Shown here: positions 41,882 to 51,637 of the stretch, one piece after another
Layout: each line of letters starts with the position of its first letter
Position numbering within the stretch: the first letter of the stretch is position 1
NCBI GenBank assembly: GCA_024704765.1
Contig: JAKMXF010000133.1
Location: 372,001-436,000, forward strand
Length of the DNA: 64,000 nucleotides
Origin: Oopsacas minuta
Lineage: Eukaryota > Porifera > Hexactinellida > Lyssacinosida > Leucopsacidae
Reading direction: 5' to 3'
Program-made: the position numbers and the translations under genes
The notes under the pieces: model-generated
The model's database searches: none
What the model saw: only the letters and a program-made list of their open reading frames with translations
What the model was told of the DNA's origin: nothing

Positions 41882-44731
41882 ATGGCTACATCGGCTTCAC
41901 TAACTCCAATACTATGTGAAGATGAAGTTGACTTAGACTCTCCTGGTTTTGAGTTGAATAGTATTCGATCTGTTTCTCTCTCCAGTAACACTACAATATC
42001 AGGTCTCCTCAGGAAAGCATCCAATTATAAGGTACACCATCAGGAACAAGCATATCGACAGCATCAATTGATGAAAACATCCTTCTATAAGCCCACACAC
42101 TGTCAGTCTTGTGGAGACATGATATGGGGGATTCACAAGCAGGGATTCAACTGTATGGTATGTAATTTCCGTTGTCACGAGCGTTGCAGAGAGTCAGTGG
42201 TTGTTCCCTGTCTCACCATGAAGCTAGCTGAGCTACGTAAGCCTAATAGTCACTGGTTCAAGTTAATTACACCAAACAAGCGAGTATACTGTAATGTATG
42301 TCGTCATAAGATTACAAGTTCTTGTTTACGCTGTGAAGTGTGTAAATACTATTCACATAGTCAATGCATGCATGAAGCTGTCCTTGACTGTCTTGATTCT
42401 TCTACTCATAACGAATACTCAGGATCTATGCTAGATACAAATCTTAATTCACACCATTGGGTAGAGGGTAATCTCCCTGCTAGTGCTAGATGTACCATAT
42501 GTGATAAATCGTGTGGACATCCAGATTGTCTAATGGATGTGAGATGTGTTAGATGTGGTATACTTGTACACACCTACTGTCTGCCTATAGTTAAAGCAGC
42601 CTGCAATATAGGCCTGCTCAAGAGCATGTTCCTCTCTCCTACAATAGTAACTGTAATGCTTAGAGGAGATGACGCTGTTACACCGATACAAGGGACTAAA
42701 ACAGAGAACAGGTTCTGTCCTAGTCATGAAGTTCCCCCGCTAATAGTGCCAGATGAAGGCTTAGACTCATTACATCTTGATGAGGGTGATACATTAGAGG
42801 CTTCGAGTATTTTTGAAGAAATTGCCTTACCAAATAGACTCATAAAAGTATGGGATTATACACGAGATGATAATCTTAGCGGTAAACAAAGTAAGACGAT
42901 TAAGATATACGAGAATCAGACCGCATCTGACGTAGTGAATATGGTACTTAAGAAGTTCAGATTATTTGGGTACCCTGCAAACTTCTATTTAGTTATCCCT
43001 GCTAGTCCAGAGGATCAGGTCCCAGAGGACGAAGTACTATCTCCTGAAGTACCGATATTCAGTATACCATCTCGCAGAGAGCACATAATAGTACATCTCA
43101 AATTTAAGAAAGACGAGGGGGAGACCTACGCACTCAAGATGTATACAAAGATTAAGTTGGCAGATGCCGAAACTGCAACTATATATATTAAACCAGGGAT
43201 GACAGTACAGACTGTTATAAAAGAGGCTGTCAAAGATTTCCATGTATTGACAGGTACCCTAGCTTTATGTGAGTGTTATATTGACAAGTATTTATGTCAG
43301 GGATCTATATTCCATTTGGAGAGATTGGAGAATGATGAGGATATCTGGGAAGTAACTGCGGAAGATAGGAGAAGTTGTTTTAACAGAGCCCGCTTCACTC
43401 GGTATTTCCTGAAAAAACATTTGAATGAAGAGTTCAATGTAGTTATTACTAATTTACCAGTTTCTAAGACAGAAGAAGAATACAAAGCTATGTTAATCTC
43501 CGAACAGCTACAGGATAAAGTTCAATTGGAAGCAATGATGGATATTCATGGTGTGGTAGTACTCAAATGTGACGGAGATAGGACAGTGGATGATTTATGT
43601 GTTGAGCTGTCTATAGCTAACCAAAAGCCTTGTACTTTAGTACTGCCTACTCTACAGACTACTTCTCTTAAGAATGATATCAAACCGTTGTTAGTGTTTG
43701 TGAATAGTCGCAGTGGAGGGGGGCAGGGTAAGGAGCTTATATCCGGTTTGAGGAGACATTTGAATCCTCATCAGATATTCGATCTCACTCACGGAGGTCC
43801 GTATCCCGGAATATTCACTTTCAGGAATTTCGAACAATTCCGAGTTCTAATTTGCGGGGGAGATGGTACCTATGGGTGGGTGCTTCAGGCGCTAGACGAG
43901 ACACAGACGTGGAGGAAGTGCGCCAAACCAGAATGCGCCCTCCTTCCTCTTGGTACTGGAAACGACCTGGCTAGGGCCTTCGGTTGGGGGGCAGGCTACT
44001 CTGGAGAGAAAGCAGTAGAAGTGTTGTGTAAAATGAACTCGTGTTATCCCATACAATTCGATAGATGGACAATGGTATTTGACAGCAGAAAGAATTCTAT
44101 AGGAGGTACTCTCATGGAGCAGAACAAACTAATTGTAATGAACAATTATTTCGGTATTGGAATTGATGCAGAGGTATCTCTAGCTTTTCACGAGGCTAGA
44201 GAGAAACATCCTGAAAAGTTTAGCAGTAGAATCTACAACAAATTCCAATACGCCAAATTGGGTGCTGAGTTAATGATTGAGAATCAGGCTTACAATTTAC
44301 GTAGAGACCTTGAGATCCAGGTCGATGGTGAGACGATAGATTTCCCCCCAAATATTGTAGGGATTGTCGTACTGAATATAAACAGCTGGGCTGCAGGGGG
44401 CGACGCTTGGGGATGTGCTACAGATCCAAAATTCCAAAACCAAGACATGGGAGACGGGAAATTAGAAGTTGCTGGGGTAACAGGCTCAATTCACATGGTA
44501 CAGATTCAAAAGGGACTGGGTCATGCGATCAGATTAGCACAGGGGGCTCATATTAAGCTCAGTACTAAAGTAGCATTTCCTGTACAAGTGGATGGCGAGC
44601 CTTGGAGACAACCAGCAGGACATATCGCCATATTCCCTCAGATGGAGAAATCTACTCTATTAATGCATGTACCGGAGAGGAGAACTCCTAAGATACAGAA
44701 GAGTGTTAGTGCTGATGTGTATATGGTATAG
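41882..44731 (+). CDS. DGKQ: Diacylglycerol kinase theta, single exon
   Basis: Phosphorylates diacylglycerol to phosphatidic acid. 949 residues (human DGKQ about 942) with the theta architecture. Three C1 zinc domains lie at about 57-105 (HQLMKTSFYKPTHCQSC), 118-163 and 190-240. A Ras-association-like region with KTIKIYENQTASDVVNMVLK and a second such fold follow to about 520. The catalytic domain follows: PLLVFVNSRSGGGQGKEL, ICGGDGTYGWVLQ (ATP-binding GGDG) and LPLGTGNDLARAFGWG. The accessory domain has NNYFGIGIDAEVSLAFH and NINSWAAGGDAWG. All expected catalytic motifs are intact. A gene of this size with no intron is unusual, since vertebrate DGKQ has many. Confidence 0.96.
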   Translation: MATSASLTPILCEDEVDLDSPGFELNSIRSVSLSSNTTISGLLRKASNYKVHHQEQAYRQHQLMKTSFYKPTHCQSCGDMIWGIHKQGFNCMVCNFRCHERCRESVVVPCLTMKLAELRKPNSHWFKLITPNKRVYCNVCRHKITSSCLRCEVCKYYSHSQCMHEAVLDCLDSSTHNEYSGSMLDTNLNSHHWVEGNLPASARCTICDKSCGHPDCLMDVRCVRCGILVHTYCLPIVKAACNIGLLKSMFLSPTIVTVMLRGDDAVTPIQGTKTENRFCPSHEVPPLIVPDEGLDSLHLDEGDTLEASSIFEEIALPNRLIKVWDYTRDDNLSGKQSKTIKIYENQTASDVVNMVLKKFRLFGYPANFYLVIPASPEDQVPEDEVLSPEVPIFSIPSRREHIIVHLKFKKDEGETYALKMYTKIKLADAETATIYIKPGMTVQTVIKEAVKDFHVLTGTLALCECYIDKYLCQGSIFHLERLENDEDIWEVTAEDRRSCFNRARFTRYFLKKHLNEEFNVVITNLPVSKTEEEYKAMLISEQLQDKVQLEAMMDIHGVVVLKCDGDRTVDDLCVELSIANQKPCTLVLPTLQTTSLKNDIKPLLVFVNSRSGGGQGKELISGLRRHLNPHQIFDLTHGGPYPGIFTFRNFEQFRVLICGGDGTYGWVLQALDETQTWRKCAKPECALLPLGTGNDLARAFGWGAGYSGEKAVEVLCKMNSCYPIQFDRWTMVFDSRKNSIGGTLMEQNKLIVMNNYFGIGIDAEVSLAFHEAREKHPEKFSSRIYNKFQYAKLGAELMIENQAYNLRRDLEIQVDGETIDFPPNIVGIVVLNINSWAAGGDAWGCATDPKFQNQDMGDGKLEVAGVTGSIHMVQIQKGLGHAIRLAQGAHIKLSTKVAFPVQVDGEPWRQPAGHIAIFPQMEKSTLLMHVPERRTPKIQKSVSADVYMV

Positions 44732-45268
44732 GAATTATTAAACAGTTATATTTATACATTAGCCATGACACAGGTTTATAATTATTTTATTTCTAGCTAG
44801 GAAAGATTATTTTCTAGTATTTGTAACTGCATACCAATTGTCCTACTGTGTTATTGTTTCTTCGATCAGTCACTAACATGTTACAGAGATTATTTATCGC
44901 ATCATATTCATATTTTTGTATATTTGCTACGTACATGTCCTTGTGTAATTATTCTGATGTCATATTTAAATCGGGTATAGTCACCTCCACAAACTGTGCC
45001 TGTGGAAACGGGGAACCTCTGGAACCGAGTGAAAATACGTCCCATACAAATGACCTCAACAAACTGGAAATTTGGCAGTAAGGGGAAACAGAGTAGCCTT
45101 TTTCAGTGTTTCTGTGTGTAAGTCTCACAATTTATACCTTAGAACTCGGATAAGACTTTGCCCCCTCGGGAAACCAAAAATAGTACGTCTTAAGCCGAGT
45201 ACGTGCTAACCGTCTTCCACTGTGTATTATCATGATTATGCAATCAGCTGATTTTCTTAGAATAACAC
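44732..45268. other. Intergenic between DGKQ and NDUFA8
   Basis: Non-coding gap dominated by repeat B copy 3 (44984-45128). The small plus-strand frame at 44848-45081 runs into that repeat and is not supported. Confidence 0.55.
44984..45128. repeat. Dispersed repeat family B, copy 3
   Basis: CCTCCACAAAC, TGTGGAAACGGGGAACCTCT, CGTCCCATACAAATGA and GGGGAAACAGAGTA in the same order as the copies at 8936 and 12318. Confidence 0.65.
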
Positions 45269-45619
45269 ATGTCATCTGTCAGAGATGTAAACAGAGCAGA
45301 CCTAGAGATGGAAGAAGTACCGGTTACCACAGCACCGTTACAAGCTGCTGCATTTCATTATAAAGCTTATTGTAAAGATATAAATGATACTTTTATCAAT
45401 TGTCGGTATTGGAAGAAAGATCCTAGAAAATGTCTGACTGAAGGGCATGAAGTTTCTAATTGTGCTATTAGATTCTTTAGCTTTGTGAAGACGAATTGTA
45501 ACGATCAATTCATTCCATTCTACAACTGTTTAGACAATGGTAACATGGAATACAAGAATTGTTTGAAGGAACGAAAATTATTTGATAATTGTATGAACGC
45601 AGCTACTAAACCTGAGTAA
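45269..45619 (+). CDS. NDUFA8: NDUFA8, quadruple-CX9C complex I subunit
   Basis: Accessory subunit on the intermembrane-space side of complex I. 116 residues, single exon. The N-terminal QAAAFHYKAYC matches human KAAAHHYGAQC, and RYWKKDPRKCLTEGHEVSNC matches [20 protein letters not shown]. Four CX9C motifs are present (CKDINDTFINC, CLTEGHEVSNC, CNDQFIPFYNC, CLKERKLFDNC), the hallmark of this subunit. The human protein runs to about 172 residues; the C-terminal tail after the last CX9C is missing here, with a clean stop. Confidence 0.92.
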   Translation: MSSVRDVNRADLEMEEVPVTTAPLQAAAFHYKAYCKDINDTFINCRYWKKDPRKCLTEGHEVSNCAIRFFSFVKTNCNDQFIPFYNCLDNGNMEYKNCLKERKLFDNCMNAATKPE

Positions 45620-45739
45620 TAATATATCTGATTATATCGCATTACTAATACTTATCACTTTATTATCTGTCATATTGTTTTTAGTATCCTTACCGGGCTA
45701 ATTCTGATATCATAATCAGTTACTTAGGGTAATACTAGA

Positions 45740-48700
45740 ATGGCTTGCTGTTTACGGAGATCACCTAGACACATACAGCTTATACGTGCTCTCTACCCAC
45801 AAGATCCTTTAGCTGATATTCCTCCTAACAATCTTGAGCAGTTCCTATTCTTCGCCACTACCAATCAAACTCATTTGGAGGATGCATCAGATTATCTAGC
45901 TTACAGGTTGAGACGTAAGCTGCATAAGGGTAGAGAAAGGAAGGTGGAGATAACTCTAAAGATAACCATCAGTCTGGTAGATAAAGTAGACCCCCCTCAA
46001 CTAGGAACTCTACTTGACTCACTCATGCAGATGATACAGGTATTATTTTGATAGAAATAGACACGTACAATTTTTAAATAAATCTGCTTAGGTATTATTG
46101 GAATCACCAGAAGTTAGATATCAGCTGGACGCTACTCGGTTATTCCTACACTATGCAGTCAGAGAGGAGCCTACTCCGTCTCACCACCGGAACTACCAGT
46201 TCCTGGTGGAGAGATTTGGTAGTTTGGCTGTGAGTGGAGAGGAGACACGAGTCGTGTCTGGACTCCAAGCTTTGAGAGGGATTATAAGGAAAACTTCTCA
46301 ATCAGATTTACAACCTTTGTTATGGCAGCAGTTATTTTTATCTCATCTCTTGAATGCGTTTCTGTTAAATTTATCACAGTCTCACTCTGTGGTAGGAACA
46401 GGACTAGGGAATAGCGGACAGGGGAAGGTCAAAGAAAGGAGACTTAGTTTGCATCGGTAAGTTCAGAATTCAATTAAAGAATCGTATATTTGCTATTATC
46501 CATGGTTTAAATTGTGAAGCAAAAGAGACAAAAAGTGTTTCCGCCCGGGCTCGAACCGGGGACCTTGAGTGTGTTAGACTCACGTGATAACCACTACACT
46601 ACAGAAACCTAATTTTAATTTTTCTCCAAAGTCTCTTTTGAAAGCACTTGAAATTATCATTCCTATAGACGCTCCTTGAATTTGAGTTTATTAATCACAG
46701 AGCCTACTGAGGACGGATCTTCTACTCTTTCCTTCTCTCTTGCTCAGACAGGACTCCAGGAACTGCTGGATTCAGCTCAGCAACAGTCTCTGGAGCTCTG
46801 TACAGAGTGTTTTACTGAGTACATAGATGGATGTGGTCCTGCTTGTGAGACAGACATGGAGTCTGTAGGTGCTGACCTTGATCCTATCTTCTCTTTCTTT
46901 ATAACTTCTGTGAAAGACCCTCTCCGCTACCTCGTATTGAAGGCTTATCTCAGGACTCTATCTTCTGCTAAAACTGTCCCAATTCAGCTCATTCAGGTAT
47001 GAAGTATCGTAATATTTACATTTAATAGATATCTCATTTGATGGTAGTGTCCTTCCTTTTTCAATTACGACTTTTAACAATATATAGCAAAGTCCCGTTA
47101 CAACGATTGATTCTTGATTCCCCATTCTGCGCGAATTTATTTCCTCCCCCTTACAACAAAATTCCGTTTATAAGGAATGAAATCGGAGTCCCGAGTACTT
47201 CGTTAGCACGAGAGTTTACTGTATTATTCACATCAACTTTTTGAAATATTCTAGCTATAAATGGCCATAATTTAGCTTGTATATGACTAGATATATGCTA
47301 GCTACAAACACTACCAACATATAAATATAGCAATTACCAACACCATATATATACCCAAATTTGTATATTATGTGATTTCTATAAGTATAGCAGGTAAGTA
47401 GCATTGCAGGATGGCATATAGCACACTGACTTCACGACAATATAGAACAAAACCACAGGAAATTCTATCATTTCTCCCTTCAGAGATGAAGAAGCCAAGA
47501 ATTAAAATGCTTCCTTCTAGAAGCACTTTTGATTCTCTATATATCCCAGTTATGACGTCACCAACTTTGCTCCCTCTTAATTCCGAGGCACACAGACATA
47601 TACAGCCTGTATCAGACTCTACAAATATGTTCAAACCTCTCTGCTTCAGTCCAGATACTCCTGCTTTAGAAATAGATCTACCTCAGAGAATTAAATTCTG
47701 TTGTATGCCAGCCTTCTCTATCAAGAGTCAATCATCTCCCAACAGATTAGAGAGAGATATGCATATTCAGCAGCTACAACCTGATCAGCCTAAACCTTAT
47801 GTACTGCATTCCAAATGCAGCTCTCTGTCTCTAGACAACATTAAGACACCCGGTTCTTCTAAATTTGATATGGAGCTTGAATTAGATTACATAAATGAGA
47901 GATCAATACTCCGTCTAGACTCTATTTCCCTTACTCTCCCTCCTTTACCTCCTCTATCTTCACATCCATGTACTCTACATCAATCCTCACTACTCACAGG
48001 TCACACTAATACAGTTAGAGGGTTCCTACTGAGAGGTCCTATTAATCTATCCCTGCTAGAAACCGCATTAAGCTCTACAGCTGATCAGCACACACTACTA
48101 TATGCTACCTTCTCTCTGAGGGACACACCCTCATTCCAACTTTCAGATGAACGGGGTCCACTCAGGGTGGAGCATGCTACTATTAGTGCCTGTAATCCTG
48201 ATGAATTACTTGAGTTAGGATTGTCTACCGACTTTTCACACCTTCTCTTCTCACAAAATGAAGCAACCCAGCCTCTTATAAAGGTGTGTCTGTACTCATT
48301 TGGTAGCAATGAGCATGTTGTGGTGATATCCTCTCCAGCTGTTGTATCTGATTTCTATTCAATCACTCTATTCACTAGACAATTCTGTTCTATTTATTGT
48401 CAGCTGATTAAGTCCGCCAAATCTTCGGTTAGGAAACCTCCTGCGAAATTTCACACTAATTCACCTCTACTTTCTAAAAAGAAAAACAAAGAATTGAGTG
48501 TTTTACCTACGAAACATTGTCCGATGAGAAGTGTATCTATCAGTACAAACAATACAAGATTCTCCCAAACAGCTGTTCATGAATCAATGCTCCTTAAATT
48601 CACACCTCTCCCTGACTGTATACAAGCATGGTATCGACAGCTGTTAATGTTTTCCTCCTCAGACAGACTCGTCTCTCAAGCTAGAGTCCCTCACTACTTC

Positions 48701-51376
48701 TCTAAAGAGGGAAAAAGCGCAGTAACAAAACCGCGATTACGCAGTGCAATGCAGAAGAGTGCTTCTGATAGAAAACCAGCTGACTTCCTGTCATTAGAGA
48801 TAGACAATGAAATGACATCATCATTCTTAGAACTGATGCAAGTACGAAGTTCACACGGTGTTCCTGGGAGAGATCAGCTGTTTGTCCTGTCCCTCACAGC
48901 GTACAGCTTGTTACTAGCTGTATATTTCCGCGGATTGAGTGAACACACATTAACTGCAGGTGTTGTTGAGAAAGAGGTAACTTCTTTTGCTAAGAAATCT
49001 CAGAGAGTTCCTCTACAAAGCTCACTTCTATTCAATCACGAAAAGATGCAACTCAAATCTGCCAAAAAGCGTCAGTCACTTGCTCGTTCAGAAGCTTGTA
49101 TATTCACGATAGGCCTGTCTAACTCGTGTCGGTATCTATGTAATCCCCTCCGTAATTTATTTGCTCCACTCACCTACTTGTCTTATTTCCGTGTCGACCT
49201 TAATGACTGTTATACATTCTATGATTTCTTGTTATCCATCGCAAAATCTCTCGCCTTCTCTCTCACATACAATCACATACCAATATATCACGTCAAAGAT
49301 GCTCTGGAAATGAAACACCCAGAGGTCCAGTTCTCATTTCTTGGTCATAACGAAATGGAACAGATTTATTCTCCAGAGGATCATTTCTGTTTGGGGGCAA
49401 GTCTAGGGGTACAGGATCATGGGGTCACAAAGTTAGGTCCTCATTGCTACATGTCTCCTCTAAATGGGAGGGGCGAAGAGAGGTGTGGATTGGAGATGAT
49501 CGCGTGGGAGGGCTCAGACTCTAGGAACCTGGGTGGGGGATTCAAGTTTGATCCAGCACGTATCAGTAAATCAGTAGTACAAGAACTGAGGACTAAACTA
49601 TCAGAGACGATTGAGTATGTCGTGGCTGACTTGGATATAACTATCCTAGAGCTTGTCAGACTACTCACGTAACTTATCGTATTCTATATCGAATTATGAC
49701 ATATTTATTTACTCGTATATTTGTATATAGATTTCAATACTATGTAATTATACGTCAAAACATATTCTAACTTCTAAATACAGATATATATTTTAGAATG
49801 TCCGTTATATTTATAGATTAAACTCCTGCATACAGCCTTACATGTTTCTGATGCAGCATCACTGGTTCCTTGTGTTTGGGAAATTCAAGATTCGGTTACC
49901 TCTCTCCTCAAACACTCTGTGTCTCGTGTCTCTACCTTAAAACAGAAGAGAAAAGTTGCGTTACGTGATGATGACAATGAATTTCTCTTGCAGGCAGTTC
50001 TTGTGGGTCTGTTGGAGAAATTGTGTGCTTGTGTAGCTGATTACCAGAAGAAAGAGACAGTAGTATATATTGTACAGAAACTACCTGAAAACTCAGCTAA
50101 TGAGGAATTCCAGCTTGCACTCGTGGAGTGTTTGTTGAAAATGTCAGCTGTTTGCAGGAAAATATCGAGGTTTGTATTATGACATATTGATTGCAATTAT
50201 TTAAAATTAGTTCCTAAATCAAAAGAATATTCTAGAACAACTTTAAGATATGATGTAATACATCTGTAAAAATATTTTAAAATAGTTTCTTTTTTCCTGG
50301 AATTTTCTAGAATAAAACCAATATTATATAAACTAAATAATTCTTCATAGAGCTAACAGTCTATCCAGCAACCTATTAGAAACACTAGTCAACCAATTCT
50401 CTTACCACTCAGCGGAAGTACAGATAGGACTACAGAAGATATTTCAAATATTCCTAGACCCGCTTCAGAACGCTGCAGACATAAGTCTAGATACAAACTG
50501 GAATACTCTCACTGAATTAGGTTTGAAAGCGAATAAGGCTTCCAAACAGGAAATTCAAATCTATAGACGACTCAAGGAGCATTTATACTGGAATTTGTAT
50601 GAGCTATGTAAATCATGTTCGAAACCCCGAATTGTGTACCCAGAGGTACACAGGACCCTGGCTATTCTGGGACTCAGTTTGGGGTTTGAGGTTGTACAGG
50701 AAGGGGTGTATCATTTTCTGATATCAATACAGGTTCTAGCGGAAGAAGACAAATCACTTAGTATGTTGATTATACACAATTTGCATTTTTTAATAAACAT
50801 TTGAAATATTTCTTTATAGATTCAGAAACACAGATTAATCTTCATAGCTTAGTTATTCTAACATTTCACTTCTTCTCTCGTTTGTCAGCTGATCCAGGAT
50901 TCATGGAGCACATCAAGGAGTTAATTTCTTTACGGTGGGGAAGCACACCATATTTGCTCCCAGAGAGAAATTTTGGAGTTGAGACTACCCCTAAACACCC
51001 TCCTATCCAATGTCCCTTATCACTTGAACTCCTGCTTAATCCTGTTAAAATAGGCATTAGTGCAGAGCGGATCACTAAACCGCGGAGAGTAAAGAGAAAC
51101 CTTACTCAGAATGAGAGTACTGACCTAGCTATAGAACCTTATCCCGCACATAGAGAACTGCTAGATTCTAAAACAGAAGATCCAATAAACTTCACAGACA
51201 TAAAGGAAGCATTGGATCCTTCACAAGGCGAGTATAGCTCTACATTTTCAGAGAGCGCATCAGGCAGAAAGCAGGCGTATCAGGTTAAGAATTCAACTTA
51301 TGAAGAACTCCTACTAGACAGTGAATCTACAGAGACAGGAGATTATAGAGCTTTTGTTAATGACGTATTAACTTGA
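45740..51376 (+). CDS. EFR3: EFR3, plasma-membrane anchor of PI4-kinase
   Basis: Palmitoylated scaffold that recruits PI4KIIIalpha with TTC7 to the plasma membrane. Six exons: 45740-46039, 46092-46456, 46669-46996, 49817-50169, 50351-50760 and 50820-51376, all in phase, 770 residues (human EFR3A about 821). The start MACCLRRSPRH carries the N-terminal cysteines that are palmitoylated in the family. Landmarks include YPQDPLADIPPNNLEQFLFFA (human FPEDPKDGLVKTDMEKLTFYA), TPSHHRNYQFLVERF (human TPSYHRRYDFFVSRF) and GLQALRGIIRKT. Later exons are a helical repeat, with PYLLPERNF matching APYFLPE. Intron 2 contains an antisense tRNA-Val; intron 3 (2.8 kb) contains a whole single-exon gene in the same orientation. 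Confidence 0.88.
46536..46608 (-). tRNA. tRNA-Val (anticodon AAC)
   Basis: 73 bases, minus strand. The acceptor stem GTTTCTG pairs with CGGAAAC (one U-G) and the discriminator is A. D-arm sequence TAGTGTAGTGG, a perfect anticodon stem TGAGT/ACTCA around CTAACAC, and T-arm CCCGG TTCGAGC CCGGG. A and B box promoter elements are intact, no intron, CCA not encoded. Closely resembles human tRNA-Val-AAC. It lies antisense within EFR3 intron 2 and fills about a third of it. Confidence 0.97.
47086..47224. repeat. Possible family A relative in EFR3 intron 3
   Basis: AAAGTCCCGTTACAACGATT at one end and GCACGAGAGTTTACTGTA at the other are imperfectly complementary and resemble family A ends. Diverged; assignment uncertain. 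Confidence 0.4.
47411..49672 (+). CDS. Stand-alone NRPS condensation-domain-like protein lacking the catalytic histidine
   Basis: 753 residues, single exon, inside EFR3 intron 3 in the same orientation. Residues 1 to about 195 are Ser/Pro-rich and unrecognised. From about 200 the order resembles a nonribosomal-peptide-synthetase condensation domain (CoA-dependent acyltransferase fold). FLLRGPINLSLLETALSS is the beta-1/helix opening. PLIKVCLYSFGSNEHVVVIS runs into PAVVSDF at 309-315, where the active-site HHxxxDG would be; both His and the final Gly are lost, Asp314 stays. LFVLSLTAYSLLLAVYFRG fits the second-half helix, and NPLRNLFAPLTYL with FYDFLLSIAKSLAFSLTYNHIP fits the floor loop and latch region. 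No adenylation or carrier domain was seen. The family call is from order and spacing of motifs, and substrate is unknown. Probably a binding or scaffold role, or an acyltransferase with altered chemistry. Confidence 0.65.
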   Translation: MAYSTLTSRQYRTKPQEILSFLPSEMKKPRIKMLPSRSTFDSLYIPVMTSPTLLPLNSEAHRHIQPVSDSTNMFKPLCFSPDTPALEIDLPQRIKFCCMPAFSIKSQSSPNRLERDMHIQQLQPDQPKPYVLHSKCSSLSLDNIKTPGSSKFDMELELDYINERSILRLDSISLTLPPLPPLSSHPCTLHQSSLLTGHTNTVRGFLLRGPINLSLLETALSSTADQHTLLYATFSLRDTPSFQLSDERGPLRVEHATISACNPDELLELGLSTDFSHLLFSQNEATQPLIKVCLYSFGSNEHVVVISSPAVVSDFYSITLFTRQFCSIYCQLIKSAKSSVRKPPAKFHTNSPLLSKKKNKELSVLPTKHCPMRSVSISTNNTRFSQTAVHESMLLKFTPLPDCIQAWYRQLLMFSSSDRLVSQARVPHYFSKEGKSAVTKPRLRSAMQKSASDRKPADFLSLEIDNEMTSSFLELMQVRSSHGVPGRDQLFVLSLTAYSLLLAVYFRGLSEHTLTAGVVEKEVTSFAKKSQRVPLQSSLLFNHEKMQLKSAKKRQSLARSEACIFTIGLSNSCRYLCNPLRNLFAPLTYLSYFRVDLNDCYTFYDFLLSIAKSLAFSLTYNHIPIYHVKDALEMKHPEVQFSFLGHNEMEQIYSPEDHFCLGASLGVQDHGVTKLGPHCYMSPLNGRGEERCGLEMIAWEGSDSRNLGGGFKFDPARISKSVVQELRTKLSETIEYVVADLDITILELVRLLT

Positions 51377-51637
51377 GATTGATAGATGTCAGTGAATGCT
51401 ATAGTATGGTTTGTTTGTTCACATATTGCTTGCATGGTGTAAATATATCAATCCCGACATGATTGCTCTAAAATACCTGTCTATACATTTATTAAATACT
51501 ATACCTAATTCTCACTCAATGCTCCAGAAGCGTAGCAAGCTCATGAAACCGGGGGCCTGATCATTGTCATCTAATATACGTAATTTTATATATTAACACT
51601 CTTGCTTCTTTATTAATTCAGCTTTTAATTATTGCAA

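Noticed and set aside
44848-45081. 77-codon plus ORF
   Set aside because: AT-rich start running into repeat B copy 3; no domain.
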